NCBI GenBank assembly: GCA_964612995.1
Contig: CAZTGE010000003.1
Coordinates: 1-64,000, forward strand
Source of the DNA: SLQH01 sp964612995
GTDB taxonomy: Bacteria; Planctomycetota; UBA11346
Reading direction: 5' to 3'
Length of the DNA stretch: 64,000 nt
Part shown: positions 56,185 through 64,000 of the stretch, piece after piece
Layout: every line of letters begins with the position of its first letter
Position numbering within the stretch: position 1 is the stretch's first letter
Made by a program: the position numbers and the translations under genes
The notes under the pieces: generated by a model
Told to the model about the DNA's origin: nothing
The model's database searches: none
What the model saw: only the letters and a program-made list of their open reading frames with translations

Positions 56185-57269
56185 CGTGCCCTCCTCCGGC
56201 TCCCGTAGGTGCTCGCCCCCGCGCGTCCTCGCGGCGCCCTGGCGGCGGTGAGTGCCTCGAGCCCCCAGTCCGGGTGGTTGCGCAGCAACAGGCCGACGGT
56301 CATGTCGAGTTCGTATGCCGCCCCCTCGAGCTTGCGCAGCCGCAGATCCCACAGGAACAATCCGCTGCGGGAGCGATCCAAGCGCTGCAGGATCTCCTTC
56401 GCCGTATCATAGATACAGGTCAGCGTCACGCTGGTCTGGACCATCGCGTAGGCCTCATCCGGGGTGCGATAGCGCCGATTGGGGCCGCCAACGCTGACTG
56501 CGTGCACCTGCTTGTGTTCGTCGCCGAGCTCGAAGACGTCGAGCACCAGATCGCAGGTGGTGGCGAAGCAGCAGACCTCGGCCAGCTGCAGACCGCGGAT
56601 GAGTGCGCTGTCGGAGTCGATGTCGCGTTCGCCGCGATAGGGCAACTCCTCGGTCGCGGGGAAGGGCACCGGCACCCCCGCAGCACGTTGCGAGGTGGTG
56701 GCGCGCACCCCCAGGCGGACATGCACCTCGCGCACGTAGCCACGGGCCTCGTTATAGCTCACCGGCTGGTGGAAGTCGAACAGGGTGCCATCCTCGGCGA
56801 CGAACTCCTCGGCGATGGTCCGGGCGCGATCCTCGCGCAACCGGTCGATGAGCAACAGGGCCTGCTGTCGTGGCGACGCGACCGCGATCTCCTGCGTACC
56901 GGCCAGATCGCGCTCGTACAATGGGGCATAGGCGGCGATGAGCTCCTCGGCCAGATCGGGCGTCAGCGCCGCTGCGGACAGCTCGGTGCCGTAGCACCAG
57001 CCGAACTCCATTGCCGTGAGCGCCGCGCCCTGGGCATCACGCACCACGCGCAAGGCGTCGATCGCCTCCTCGGCCTCGGCCCGGGGCCCGCCGCCGTCAT
57101 CGAGGTAGAATTGCCGGTATTGCTGATAGTCGGACGCGACGATGGCCTCCTTGTCATCCACCTTCTCGACCATCGGTGCGATCACCAGCAGATAGCCGAG
57201 CACGAGGCCACCGAAGGTGGCCCCGCCCCAGATCAACAACTCCTTCTGGGCTTCAGGCTTCACCGTCAC
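56181..57269 (-). CDS. Bitopic membrane protein of PilO/GspM-like form
   Basis: 362 aa: a short cytoplasmic N-terminus, one membrane span (LIWGGATFGGLVLGYLLVIA, residues 12-31), then about 310 outside residues, mostly helical at first (RAEAEEAIDALRVVRDAQGA) and mixed later. The topology is that of PilO or GspM but no sequence signature confirms it. It starts with GTG at 57269, inside the end of the preceding gene (17-base overlap). It is probably the core of an envelope complex formed with the 112-aa and TPR proteins downstream. Confidence 0.55.
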   Translation of the reverse strand: MTVKPEAQKELLIWGGATFGGLVLGYLLVIAPMVEKVDDKEAIVASDYQQYRQFYLDDGGGPRAEAEEAIDALRVVRDAQGAALTAMEFGWCYGTELSAAALTPDLAEELIAAYAPLYERDLAGTQEIAVASPRQQALLLIDRLREDRARTIAEEFVAEDGTLFDFHQPVSYNEARGYVREVHVRLGVRATTSQRAAGVPVPFPATEELPYRGERDIDSDSALIRGLQLAEVCCFATTCDLVLDVFELGDEHKQVHAVSVGGPNRRYRTPDEAYAMVQTSVTLTCIYDTAKEILQRLDRSRSGLFLWDLRLRKLEGAAYELDMTVGLLLRNHPDWGLEALTAARAPRGRAGASTYGSRRRAR

Positions 57270-57753
57270 CTCCGCCGGCCGTCGCCCCGGCCGGCCGCAG
57301 GCGGCTCACCGGCCACCAGGCCAGGATCCACACGCCGGCCACCACCAGCAGCGGCGCTACCGGCTGGACCGCGACCGCCCCGTCGACGCTCTCACGATAG
57401 AGCAGGTCCGGCCACATCAGCGCGCCGCCGAGCGCGAACACCAGACCCAGCTTGAGCGGAAAGCCTGGCCGCGCGATGCGACGCTGATCGCGCACCTGCA
57501 GCGGGACGCCGATCAACAACAGAGGCAGGCCGATGAAGTAGAGCCGGCTCGACCAGGCCGGCCCCAGCCACAGCCACAGGAACACGGCAGCGAGAATCAG
57601 CAACGCACCGACTCGGATCTCGCTACGGCAGCCGTCATCGGTGAAGGTGAACGGGCTGCGCTTGCGCTTGTCCTCGGCCTGGTCCGCGGACCGTTCGCCG
57701 GTCGTACCCGCTTCCTCTGCGCTCGCAGGCTGCGTGTCATCGGTCTCAGCCAT
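57253..57753 (-). CDS. Polytopic membrane protein of the rsmE operon
   Basis: 166 aa. A polar N-terminal 40 residues (AETDDTQPASAEEAGTTGER) precede four or so hydrophobic segments (VGALLILAAVFLWLWLG, LYFIGLPLLLIGVPL, FPLKLGLVFALGGALMW, VAPLLVVAGVWILAWWPV). I recognise no family. GGGAG precedes the ATG; the gene overlaps the rsmE stop by eight bases and the next gene's start by 17. Confidence 0.65.
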   Translation of the reverse strand: MAETDDTQPASAEEAGTTGERSADQAEDKRKRSPFTFTDDGCRSEIRVGALLILAAVFLWLWLGPAWSSRLYFIGLPLLLIGVPLQVRDQRRIARPGFPLKLGLVFALGGALMWPDLLYRESVDGAVAVQPVAPLLVVAGVWILAWWPVSRLRPAGATAGGGDGEA

Positions 57754-58435
57754 ATCGCTCCCATTCCGCGGCCCAGACGGCCGCCGCGGCGACCGCCGCG
57801 GTCTCGATCCGCAGGACCGGCTGCGCCAGACGCACACATCGCGCGCCGGCCACGCGCAGATATTCACATTCCTCGGCAGTCAGGCCACCCTCGGGACCGA
57901 TCACCATCGTGGTATCCTGTGGCGCACCCGGCTGCGGAGCAAGTCCCTCACGATCGAGGACGATACACGCCGTTCCGGCCTGCGCGACTGTCTCGATATC
58001 CAACACCGGGCCGATGCCGGGCAGGTCGGCCCGACCGCACTGCTTGAGCGCCTCGCGGGCGATCCGCCGACCACGCGCGAGGTCCGGAACACGCTGCGCC
58101 CGCTCACAACGCAGCGGGGCGATGCAGCCCACGCCGAGCTCGGTCAGCGCCCGCACCGTATCGTCGAACCGTGCGCCCTTGGGCGCGGCCACCGCCACCC
58201 GCAGCCGGCTGGCTTGCGGAGCCGGTACCGCCACGGGTGCTCGGGCCTCGCAGACCACCCGGTGCCGCTCCACGGCCACCACCGCCGCCTCGGCCGCCGA
58301 CCCCCGCCCGTCGACCAGGCGCACGCTCTGACCCGCGCGCAGCCGCAGGACATTACGCGCGTGGTGGGCCTCATCGTCTGCGATGGTCAGCCTGCCCGCC
58401 GCCAGGTCGGGGTGGAACAGCGTACGGGTGCGCAT
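57746..58435 (-). CDS. rsmE: 16S rRNA (uracil-1498-N3)-methyltransferase
   Basis: SPOUT-class enzyme methylating U1498 of 16S rRNA. 229 aa. An N-terminal PUA-like part (HHARNVLRLRAGQSVRLVDG) and the C-terminal trefoil-knot motifs MVIGPEGGLTAEE and LRIETAAVAA are intact. It is first in a run of six overlapping minus-strand genes, the others being envelope proteins of unknown role. A long inverted repeat lies just upstream, between it and murA. Confidence 0.95.
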   Translation of the reverse strand: MRTRTLFHPDLAAGRLTIADDEAHHARNVLRLRAGQSVRLVDGRGSAAEAAVVAVERHRVVCEARAPVAVPAPQASRLRVAVAAPKGARFDDTVRALTELGVGCIAPLRCERAQRVPDLARGRRIAREALKQCGRADLPGIGPVLDIETVAQAGTACIVLDREGLAPQPGAPQDTTMVIGPEGGLTAEECEYLRVAGARCVRLAQPVLRIETAAVAAAAVWAAEWERYG

Positions 58436-58479
58436 CCGCGCAGACTACAGTTCAGCCCCAGGCGGTCCACGCCGTGGGC

Positions 58480-58642
58480 CAGGGCGACTCAAAGCACGCC
58501 CCGGGAGCGCCGATCACCAGGTCGGCATGCCTTGCGTCGCCTCCACCTGCGTCCAACCGCCCGGCTCTCCTTGGTGCTTGGGCCATTTTGACGCAGCTGG
58601 AGGCGAGGCATGGCCCTCATTTGCGAGCTTTGAGTCGCCCTG
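58480..58642. repeat. Long imperfect inverted repeat between rsmE and murA
   Basis: CAGGGCGACTCAAAGC (58480-58495) is exactly complementary to GCTTTGAGTCGCCCTG (58627-58642). Further in, GGCATGCCTTGCGTCGCCTC at about 58524-58543 matches the complement of GAGGCGAGGCATGGCC near 58600-58615, and CACCTGCGTC matches the complement of TTGACGCAGCTG. The loop is about 30 bases. The whole could fold as a roughly 160-nt hairpin or be a small MITE-like element. No second copy is seen in the window. Confidence 0.7.
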
Positions 58643-58696
58643 CGCCGTGGGCCGCCCGGGGCTGGCGGACGTCGCCCCGGGGCGTAGACCTAGCGC

Positions 58697-59974
58697 ATGG
58701 ACGCCTTCCGCATCATCGGCGGGGCACGGTTGAGCGGTTCGATCGCCGTCAACGGGGCCAAGAACGCCGCCCTGCCGGTGCTGACCTCGGCCCTGCTGAC
58801 CGATCAGCCCTGCCGCTACCGCAACATCCCTCTACTGCGCGACGTGCAGACCCAGGTCAAGATCCTCAACACCCTGGGCATCGAGACACGCTGGCGGGGT
58901 CGTACCATCGAGACCCGCGCGGTCGACGCCTACAACAGCACCGCCCCCTACGAGCTGCTCAAAACGATGCGCGCCGGCGTGTGCGTCCTCGGTCCATTGC
59001 TGGCCAAGCGCGGCCACGCCAGGGTCAGCCTGCCCGGCGGTTGCATCATCGGCGAACGGCCGATCGACCTCCATCTACGCGGGCTCGAGGCCCTGGGTGC
59101 GGAGATCGACATCGACCACGGCTACGTCGAGGCACGCTCGCCGAAGGGCGGCCTGCGCGGGGCCGAGATCTACCTCGGCGGCAAGTGGGGCAGCTCGGTC
59201 ACCGCGACCCACAACGTGATGAGCGCGGCGGCCCTGGCGCGTGGCCGCACGGTGATCGAGTGCGCCGCCTGTGAGCCCGAGGTCGTCGACCTCGCTGAAT
59301 GCCTCAACGCGATGGGCGCCCGGATCCAGAACGCCGGCAGCCCGCGCCTGATCATCGACGGCGTTCGCCGGCTGCACGCAGCGGATTGGCGCGTGATTCC
59401 GGACCGCATCGAGGCTGCGACCTTCCTCGCGCTGGGGGCGATCACCCGTTCACCGATCGAGATCACCCGCTGCCGCCCCGACCACCTGATGTCGGTGATC
59501 CACGTCATGCGCGAGATGGGCGTGGGCGTGGCGGTGCGGGGGCGCAGCCTGCGGGTCGAACCGCCGCGGCGCTTCAAGCCGAAGGACGTGGTCACCCTGC
59601 CCTACCCCGCCTTCCCCACCGACTGTCAGGCCCAGACCATGGTCCTGGCTGCGCTCGCTGACGGCGCCTCGGTGATCACCGAACGCGTCTACCCCGAGCG
59701 CTTCATGCACGCGGCCGAACTCAAACGCATGGGGGCGGATATCCGCGTCGCCAACGGCCAGGCCGTGGTCCACGGCGTGCGCCAGTTGCAGGGCGCCGAG
59801 ATCATGGCCAGCGACCTGCGTGCCAGCGCCGCGCTGGTGCTCGCCGGGCTGGCTGCCAAAGGCGAGACGCTGCTGCATCGCATCTATCACATCGACCGCG
59901 GCTACGAGGCCATCGCACGTCGACTCGGACGTCTCGGCGCCCGGATCGAGCGGGTTGGAGAAGCGAAGCCATGA
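58697..59974 (+). CDS. murA: UDP-N-acetylglucosamine 1-carboxyvinyltransferase
   Basis: First committed step of peptidoglycan synthesis: adds enolpyruvate from PEP to UDP-GlcNAc. 425 aa. NGAKNAALPVLTSALL near the N-terminus and LPGGCIIGERPIDLHLRGLE with the catalytic Cys at about residue 116 (the fosfomycin target, so not the resistant Asp form). The ATG has no good ribosome site. The stop overlaps the fchA start. Its presence argues that this organism makes a peptidoglycan wall. Confidence 0.96.
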   Translation: MDAFRIIGGARLSGSIAVNGAKNAALPVLTSALLTDQPCRYRNIPLLRDVQTQVKILNTLGIETRWRGRTIETRAVDAYNSTAPYELLKTMRAGVCVLGPLLAKRGHARVSLPGGCIIGERPIDLHLRGLEALGAEIDIDHGYVEARSPKGGLRGAEIYLGGKWGSSVTATHNVMSAAALARGRTVIECAACEPEVVDLAECLNAMGARIQNAGSPRLIIDGVRRLHAADWRVIPDRIEAATFLALGAITRSPIEITRCRPDHLMSVIHVMREMGVGVAVRGRSLRVEPPRRFKPKDVVTLPYPAFPTDCQAQTMVLAALADGASVITERVYPERFMHAAELKRMGADIRVANGQAVVHGVRQLQGAEIMASDLRASAALVLAGLAAKGETLLHRIYHIDRGYEAIARRLGRLGARIERVGEAKP

Positions 59975-60540
59975 CCACCGCCCAGGCCACCTTCGACGCA
60001 TTCTGCCTCGACCTCGGCCGCCGCCAGCCCACCCCCGGCGGTGGAGCGGCCGCCGCTGCGGCCGCGGCCATCGGCAGCGCGCTCGGCGCGATGGCCGCGG
60101 CCTACACCACCGGGCCCAAGTGGGCCGAACGCGAGGCCGAAGCCACTGCGTTGGCCGCCGACCTGCGGCAGGCCGCGGCGACGATGCTCGTCCGCGCCGA
60201 TGCCGACACCCGCGCCTATGCCGCGCTCGCCCGCAGCTGGCGAGACGACTCGCTGCCGCAGGAGGAGCGCATGGCGATCGCCGATACGGCGCGCGCGGTG
60301 CCGGCCGACCTGCTCGCCGACTGTGCCAGACACGCCGCGACACTGCAGGACTTCCTGCCGCGCTGCAATCCCCGCATCGTCTCCGATGCCCGCGCCGCGA
60401 TCCACCTGCTCGCCGGGGCCGGCCGCGCTGCATTCCAGACGCTGCTGGTCAACGATCCACCTGCCCCGATGCACGATCAGGCCCAGCAGGATCTCGCCAG
60501 GCTCAGCGCCGCCGAAGCCGACTGCGCCATCAGCGGCTGA
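59971..60540 (+). CDS. Cyclodeaminase/cyclohydrolase (FchA-like)
   Basis: 189 aa, all-helical family of formiminotetrahydrofolate cyclodeaminase and methenyl-THF cyclohydrolase. The signature PTPGGGAAAAAAAAIGSALG matches the PTPGGGS/A motif at residues 21-40, and the C-terminal NPRIVSDARAAIHLLAGAG is conserved. It should act on methenyl- or formimino-tetrahydrofolate in one-carbon metabolism, fitting with glycine cleavage. It overlaps murA by four bases. Confidence 0.88.
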   Translation: MTTAQATFDAFCLDLGRRQPTPGGGAAAAAAAAIGSALGAMAAAYTTGPKWAEREAEATALAADLRQAAATMLVRADADTRAYAALARSWRDDSLPQEERMAIADTARAVPADLLADCARHAATLQDFLPRCNPRIVSDARAAIHLLAGAGRAAFQTLLVNDPPAPMHDQAQQDLARLSAAEADCAISG

Positions 60541-60558
60541 GGCCGCGGGCGCGCAGGC

Positions 60559-61989
60559 TCAGCCGCCGGGTGCGTGTGGAATGGCAGCGAACAGCGCCTG
60601 CCAGGCGCGTGGCTGCTCCCGCTCGCTGGAGGCGATGCACACCAGCTCGACCGAGGCAGGGCCGCGCGGCTGCCAGGCGACCGGGAATTCCGGCTGCGCA
60701 TAGCCGGTGAACGCGACCACCACCGGTACCCCCAGCGCTGCGGCGAGGTGATGGCCCACGCTGTCGTAGGCCAGCGCGAGCCGGCATCCGGCCACGGCGG
60801 CGGCCCAGAAGCCGATGCTGCCATGCAAGCGTACGACCGGGGCGGTGGCGAGTTCGCCCGGCTCGAGCGCGTTCCATGCCCGACCGCCGGCCTGCCCGGG
60901 ATCCTCGACCACGTCGAGCGCGACGAGCCCGGCCGCGGCGAGCAAGGCATCGCTGTTGGCCAGCTCCTCGGCACCGAAACCGCGATCGAGCACGATACGC
61001 CATCCACGCTTGCGCAGCTCGGCGAGCAAGCGGACCTCCGCTGCCCGCGGCAGGGCCTTGGCCGGGTTGCCGCCGTGATCGAGCTTGACCGCGACCAGCG
61101 GTGCCGGGCCGAGCGCGGCGCAGAGCGCAGTACGCCAGCGCTCGGTCGTTGCATCCGGCCACAGCCGCGGCAGGCAGCTCGCGCCGGGCGCCGCGAACCG
61201 TCGCTCGCACCATGCGTCACAGGCCGCGGCCAGGCTGATCACCGCAGCACCCGCCTCCAGCCCGTGCTCCCACAGCGCGGTCCGTTCCTCCGCGATCAAC
61301 GGTAGCAGGCCGAGTTGATCGAGGCGCGAGTCCGGGTTGACCAGCAGGTCGATGTCCTCGTCGGCGATCGCGTGCTGCAGCGACCGCCAGGCATGCAAGC
61401 GCTCGCGCAGGTCACCGCGACGTTCGTAGCTGAGTGGATGTACGCGCAAGGCCGGCAGCCCGGCGAACAGGGCCGCGAGTTTCGCTGCGCCGAAAAGCAC
61501 GATCTGCGCCTGAGGCCATCGTTGATGCAGCCACTGGATCACCACCGAGGTGAGCAGGATGTCAGCGCCGAGGGTGACCCGGCTGAGCACAGCGATCCGC
61601 TGCGGCTCGATGGTGATCGGCGCATCCGCGCTTCGCAGGCGCGCGTGACGCGCGAGCAGCTGCGCCTCATTGTGCAGATTGTGGGCGGCGAGGCCGGCAG
61701 CCAGATCCGGATCCTGCTCGGCGCAGCGCCAGATCACCCGCGCCATCACCCGGGTGGAGACGCGCCGACCGATGCGGGCGAAGCCATCGTTGAGCGGTTC
61801 GATCACGCCCGCGAACAGGGCGACCAGGCCGGCGCGACGCTCTGCGGGCCCGGAGTCGAGGCAGGCTGCGGCCAACGCATCGGCCGCAGCGAGCAGGTGC
61901 GCATCCACACAGGCGCGCTGATGCTCGTCCGCGGCGATCGCCGCGGCGGCGCGCTCACGGATCGCGGCTGCAGCGGCCGTCGCCCTCAC
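60559..61989 (-). CDS. Family 9 glycosyltransferase-like (heptosyltransferase fold)
   Basis: 476 aa from the GTG at 61989, which overlaps the upstream stop (GTGA). Residues 1-130 are helical and unassigned. The GT-B part begins IAVLSRVTLGADILLTSVVI near 145, and LAYDSVGHHLAAALGVPVVV near 430 is the C-terminal donor-site signature of ADP-heptose:LPS heptosyltransferases (GT9), with VGPDTGxxH altered to YDSVGHH. It probably decorates a surface glycan. It is convergent with fchA, 18 bases away, and cotranscribed with the AsmA-like gene. Confidence 0.75.
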   Translation of the reverse strand: MRATAAAAAIRERAAAAIAADEHQRACVDAHLLAAADALAAACLDSGPAERRAGLVALFAGVIEPLNDGFARIGRRVSTRVMARVIWRCAEQDPDLAAGLAAHNLHNEAQLLARHARLRSADAPITIEPQRIAVLSRVTLGADILLTSVVIQWLHQRWPQAQIVLFGAAKLAALFAGLPALRVHPLSYERRGDLRERLHAWRSLQHAIADEDIDLLVNPDSRLDQLGLLPLIAEERTALWEHGLEAGAAVISLAAACDAWCERRFAAPGASCLPRLWPDATTERWRTALCAALGPAPLVAVKLDHGGNPAKALPRAAEVRLLAELRKRGWRIVLDRGFGAEELANSDALLAAAGLVALDVVEDPGQAGGRAWNALEPGELATAPVVRLHGSIGFWAAAVAGCRLALAYDSVGHHLAAALGVPVVVAFTGYAQPEFPVAWQPRGPASVELVCIASSEREQPRAWQALFAAIPHAPGG

Positions 61990-63998
61990 GGATCCCCCTG
62001 CTGCCACCAGGTCGGCGGCGCGTGTTCGACATTGATCACCAACGTACGCTCCAACGCGATCACCGCGGGCAGTCGGATGTGCGCGAGCGCGAGCCAGGCC
62101 CAGGTGGCCAGCGGTCGCTCGGGCAGCAGCCAGACGCGTAGCCGCGAATCCCTCGCCGCAGCCACCACCTGCAGCGGCGGGGCATCCACGACCGCCGCCA
62201 GAGCCGGTCCGCCCAGCGCGCCGAGCAGTTCTGCCTCGACGCGGCGCAACCACAGCTGCCAGTGCCAGGGCGCGAAGGCCTGGACCCGCGCGTGCACTCT
62301 GGCAGCGCCCACCGCACCGGTAAGCGTCAGCGGCGGACCCGCCGCCGGGGCCACGACGCCTTCGAGCACGACCGGATGTCGACCGAGATCGAGCGTACGA
62401 TCGCGCAGCGTCATCCGACCGGCATCGATGGTCAGGGCCAAGGCGTAGCCCCCCGCTTCCGGGCGCGCCTGGGCGCGGCAACGGGCGTGCAGCCCGGCCA
62501 GCGCCTGGCCGAAGACACCCTCGCTCCATTCGAGTTCCATGGCCGCCGGCGCGCCCCCAGGCACGTCGGGCCACCGCGCGTGGAACGCGAGCCGTCCGGC
62601 GAAGCCGTCGAGCACCAGCGGCAGCGCCAGGCGCGCGTCGACGAGGAAATCGGTCAGCTCCGCCGCGGCGAGATCGAGCGTGCTGCCACTATCATCATGC
62701 CGGAGCACCAGGCTGTAATCACGCCGCGCACTGCGCAGCTGCAGCTCACTGCAGGATGCCGCAGTGGGTCCGCTCGGCAGGACCGCCTTCAGCGGACCGC
62801 TCCAGCCGAGGGCATGCGCTCCGAATTCCAGTCGACCGCGTTCGATGGCGGCCTCCAGTCGCCAGCCCGCTGCCGCCCGCTGAGCATGGAAGGTCTGTGC
62901 CAGCCCGTCGCGCAGCTGCCATGGTGCAAGCCAATCGGCGAACAGATGGGCCGGCAGGCGTTCGCCGCTGATGCGCGCCACCCCCGCCCCATCGCCGCTG
63001 ACCTGCCAGTGCGCTCCAGGCGCAGGCGCCTCGCCGGTCAGGTCGAAACGTAGCCCGTGGTCGTCTTGTTCGATCCGTCCCGAACCCCTTGGTGTGAGCG
63101 CGATCCAATCTGCGAGGGCGAGCCCCGTGCGTGCGGCGAGCAGATCTCCGGCGATGCCGTCGAGTTCGAGCTGCGACCACGAGAACCCGGCGTGGCGGGC
63201 ATCGACGGTGGCGGCGAGCTGTTCGAGCCGGACCAGACCCGGGATCCGGGCCGTGAGCCGATCGCAGACCAACACTCCGTCAGCCGCACGCCAGTCGGCG
63301 CTGATCCGGGCGTGTTCGGCCGCGGCACCGGCCAGCGGCGCGCGCCACTGCATCGCGAGCTGGCCGGCGAGCGCACCGGTGACCAGGTCCACGACCAGCT
63401 GCGAACCGGAGCAATCGAGTTCGCGCGGCAGCATCAGGCGCTGGAGCCGGCCCAACCGCGGCATCATGCCGAGCCCGGCGAGCGCATCGCAGAGCGCCGA
63501 CACCGGGATCACCCCCGACGCCACCGTCAGCTCGAGCCCCGCATCGCCGCTGGCCCACGCCCACGACCCGCGCAACGGATCGGATCCCTGCTGCCACTGC
63601 AACGCGAAATCCCCGGCCAGGCGTTCGGAGTCCGGACCGGCACGCAGGCTGCACCGCAGCCCGGCGAGGCCGAGGGCCGGGGCATCGAGCTGCAGGTCGA
63701 CCCGTAGTGATCCATCCGCCATGGTGCGACCCGCGCAGGCGACAGCGAGGCGCTCCGGCAGCAGCCCGATCACCGGGCGGCGGGCCGTGGCCTCGCCGAG
63801 CACCTGCTCGAGCAGCACTTCCGGCACGATGTCCGTGGCGTCGAGTCGCCAGACGTAGGCCGAGCCGCCCAGCGCACCGGTGAATGCCAGCGAGCCCTGC
63901 GCGAGCTGTGCGCGCAGGGCGATCTGACGTTGGTCCTCGCGGTTGTCCCACAGCAGGGTCGCGGCGTCGAGCAGCGGTGTGTCATCGAACAGCACCAC
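61986..63998 (-). CDS. AsmA/YdbH-like envelope protein, N-terminus outside the window
   Basis: At least 670 residues; the frame is still open at the window edge, so the start lies beyond 64000. The sequence is made of alternating beta-strand-like pairs (LRVDLQLDAPALGLAGLRCS; RLAFHARWPDVPGG) with very few cysteines and many Leu/Asp/Gly, like the long beta-helical or groove-forming proteins AsmA, TamB and YdbH that move lipids between membranes. I cannot pick a subfamily. Its stop overlaps the GTG of the glycosyltransferase gene. Confidence 0.6.
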   Translation of the reverse strand: MVLFDDTPLLDAATLLWDNREDQRQIALRAQLAQGSLAFTGALGGSAYVWRLDATDIVPEVLLEQVLGEATARRPVIGLLPERLAVACAGRTMADGSLRVDLQLDAPALGLAGLRCSLRAGPDSERLAGDFALQWQQGSDPLRGSWAWASGDAGLELTVASGVIPVSALCDALAGLGMMPRLGRLQRLMLPRELDCSGSQLVVDLVTGALAGQLAMQWRAPLAGAAAEHARISADWRAADGVLVCDRLTARIPGLVRLEQLAATVDARHAGFSWSQLELDGIAGDLLAARTGLALADWIALTPRGSGRIEQDDHGLRFDLTGEAPAPGAHWQVSGDGAGVARISGERLPAHLFADWLAPWQLRDGLAQTFHAQRAAAGWRLEAAIERGRLEFGAHALGWSGPLKAVLPSGPTAASCSELQLRSARRDYSLVLRHDDSGSTLDLAAAELTDFLVDARLALPLVLDGFAGRLAFHARWPDVPGGAPAAMELEWSEGVFGQALAGLHARCRAQARPEAGGYALALTIDAGRMTLRDRTLDLGRHPVVLEGVVAPAAGPPLTLTGAVGAARVHARVQAFAPWHWQLWLRRVEAELLGALGGPALAAVVDAPPLQVVAAARDSRLRVWLLPERPLATWAWLALAHIRLPAVIALERTLVINVEHAPPTWWQQGDP

Positions 63999-64000
63999 CG

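Overview
The window is GC-rich, densely packed bacterial DNA with about 45 protein genes, one tRNA and several repeat families. It most resembles a member of the Planctomycetota or the wider PVC group. The pointers are a Ser/Thr kinase fused to a formylglycine-enzyme-like (SUMF1) domain, a DUF6785-type giant membrane protein, a DUF1570-like gluzincin, a PQQ-type propeller protein, a sulfatase and many signal-peptide or lipoprotein genes of unknown role. This is inferred from gene content; no marker gene proves it.

Layout. 0-10.6 kb: a family 2 glycosyltransferase, tsaE, a tandem glycine riboswitch driving full-length gcvP, an Ig-like lipoprotein, and an MBL-hydrolase/SpoIID-like pair. 10.6-19 kb: a Cof-type phosphatase with an overlapping methyltransferase, a small unknown protein, an AT-rich island holding a structured RNA-like element, a 1369-residue PQQ-propeller protein, a class II photolyase and a hemerythrin lacking half its iron ligands. 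19-28.4 kb: a second copy of the RNA-like element, an overlapping bglB-nudix-trmO operon, a sulfatase, glmS, a MazG-like protein, ahcY and an FHA-ATPase regulator. 28.4-41.3 kb: tRNA-Leu(UAG), an SH3 protein, accD, a gluzincin, the complete EF-P beta-lysylation set (epmB / efp-epmA), an M24-like protein, an ExbD-like lipoprotein, tatA, lipA, a transglutaminase-like protein, and the phosphatidylethanolamine pair psd-pssA. 41.3-52.7 kb: the kinase/SUMF1 fusion and its overlapping partner, a zinc-ribbon membrane protein and the DUF6785-like protein. 52.7-58.4 kb: a six-gene, translationally coupled minus-strand operon running from rsmE to an SGNH-like protein. 58.4-64 kb: murA-fchA, a family 9 glycosyltransferase and a truncated AsmA-like gene.

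Functional links. Glycine cleavage (gcvP), lipoate synthesis (lipA), folate C1 chemistry (fchA) and S-adenosylhomocysteine recycling (ahcY) form a one-carbon theme. glmS and murA begin amino-sugar and peptidoglycan synthesis. accD, pssA and psd make lipids. tsaE and trmO both act on the t6A37 tRNA modification, and efp/epmA/epmB form one pathway.

The most unusual non-coding content is (1) a repeat family of four copies, each exactly 183 bp, with CTAG-tipped inverted ends; (2) a two-copy multi-stem RNA-like element whose stems show compensatory changes and which recalls HEARO/omega RNA without any IscB gene; and (3) a long inverted repeat upstream of murA.
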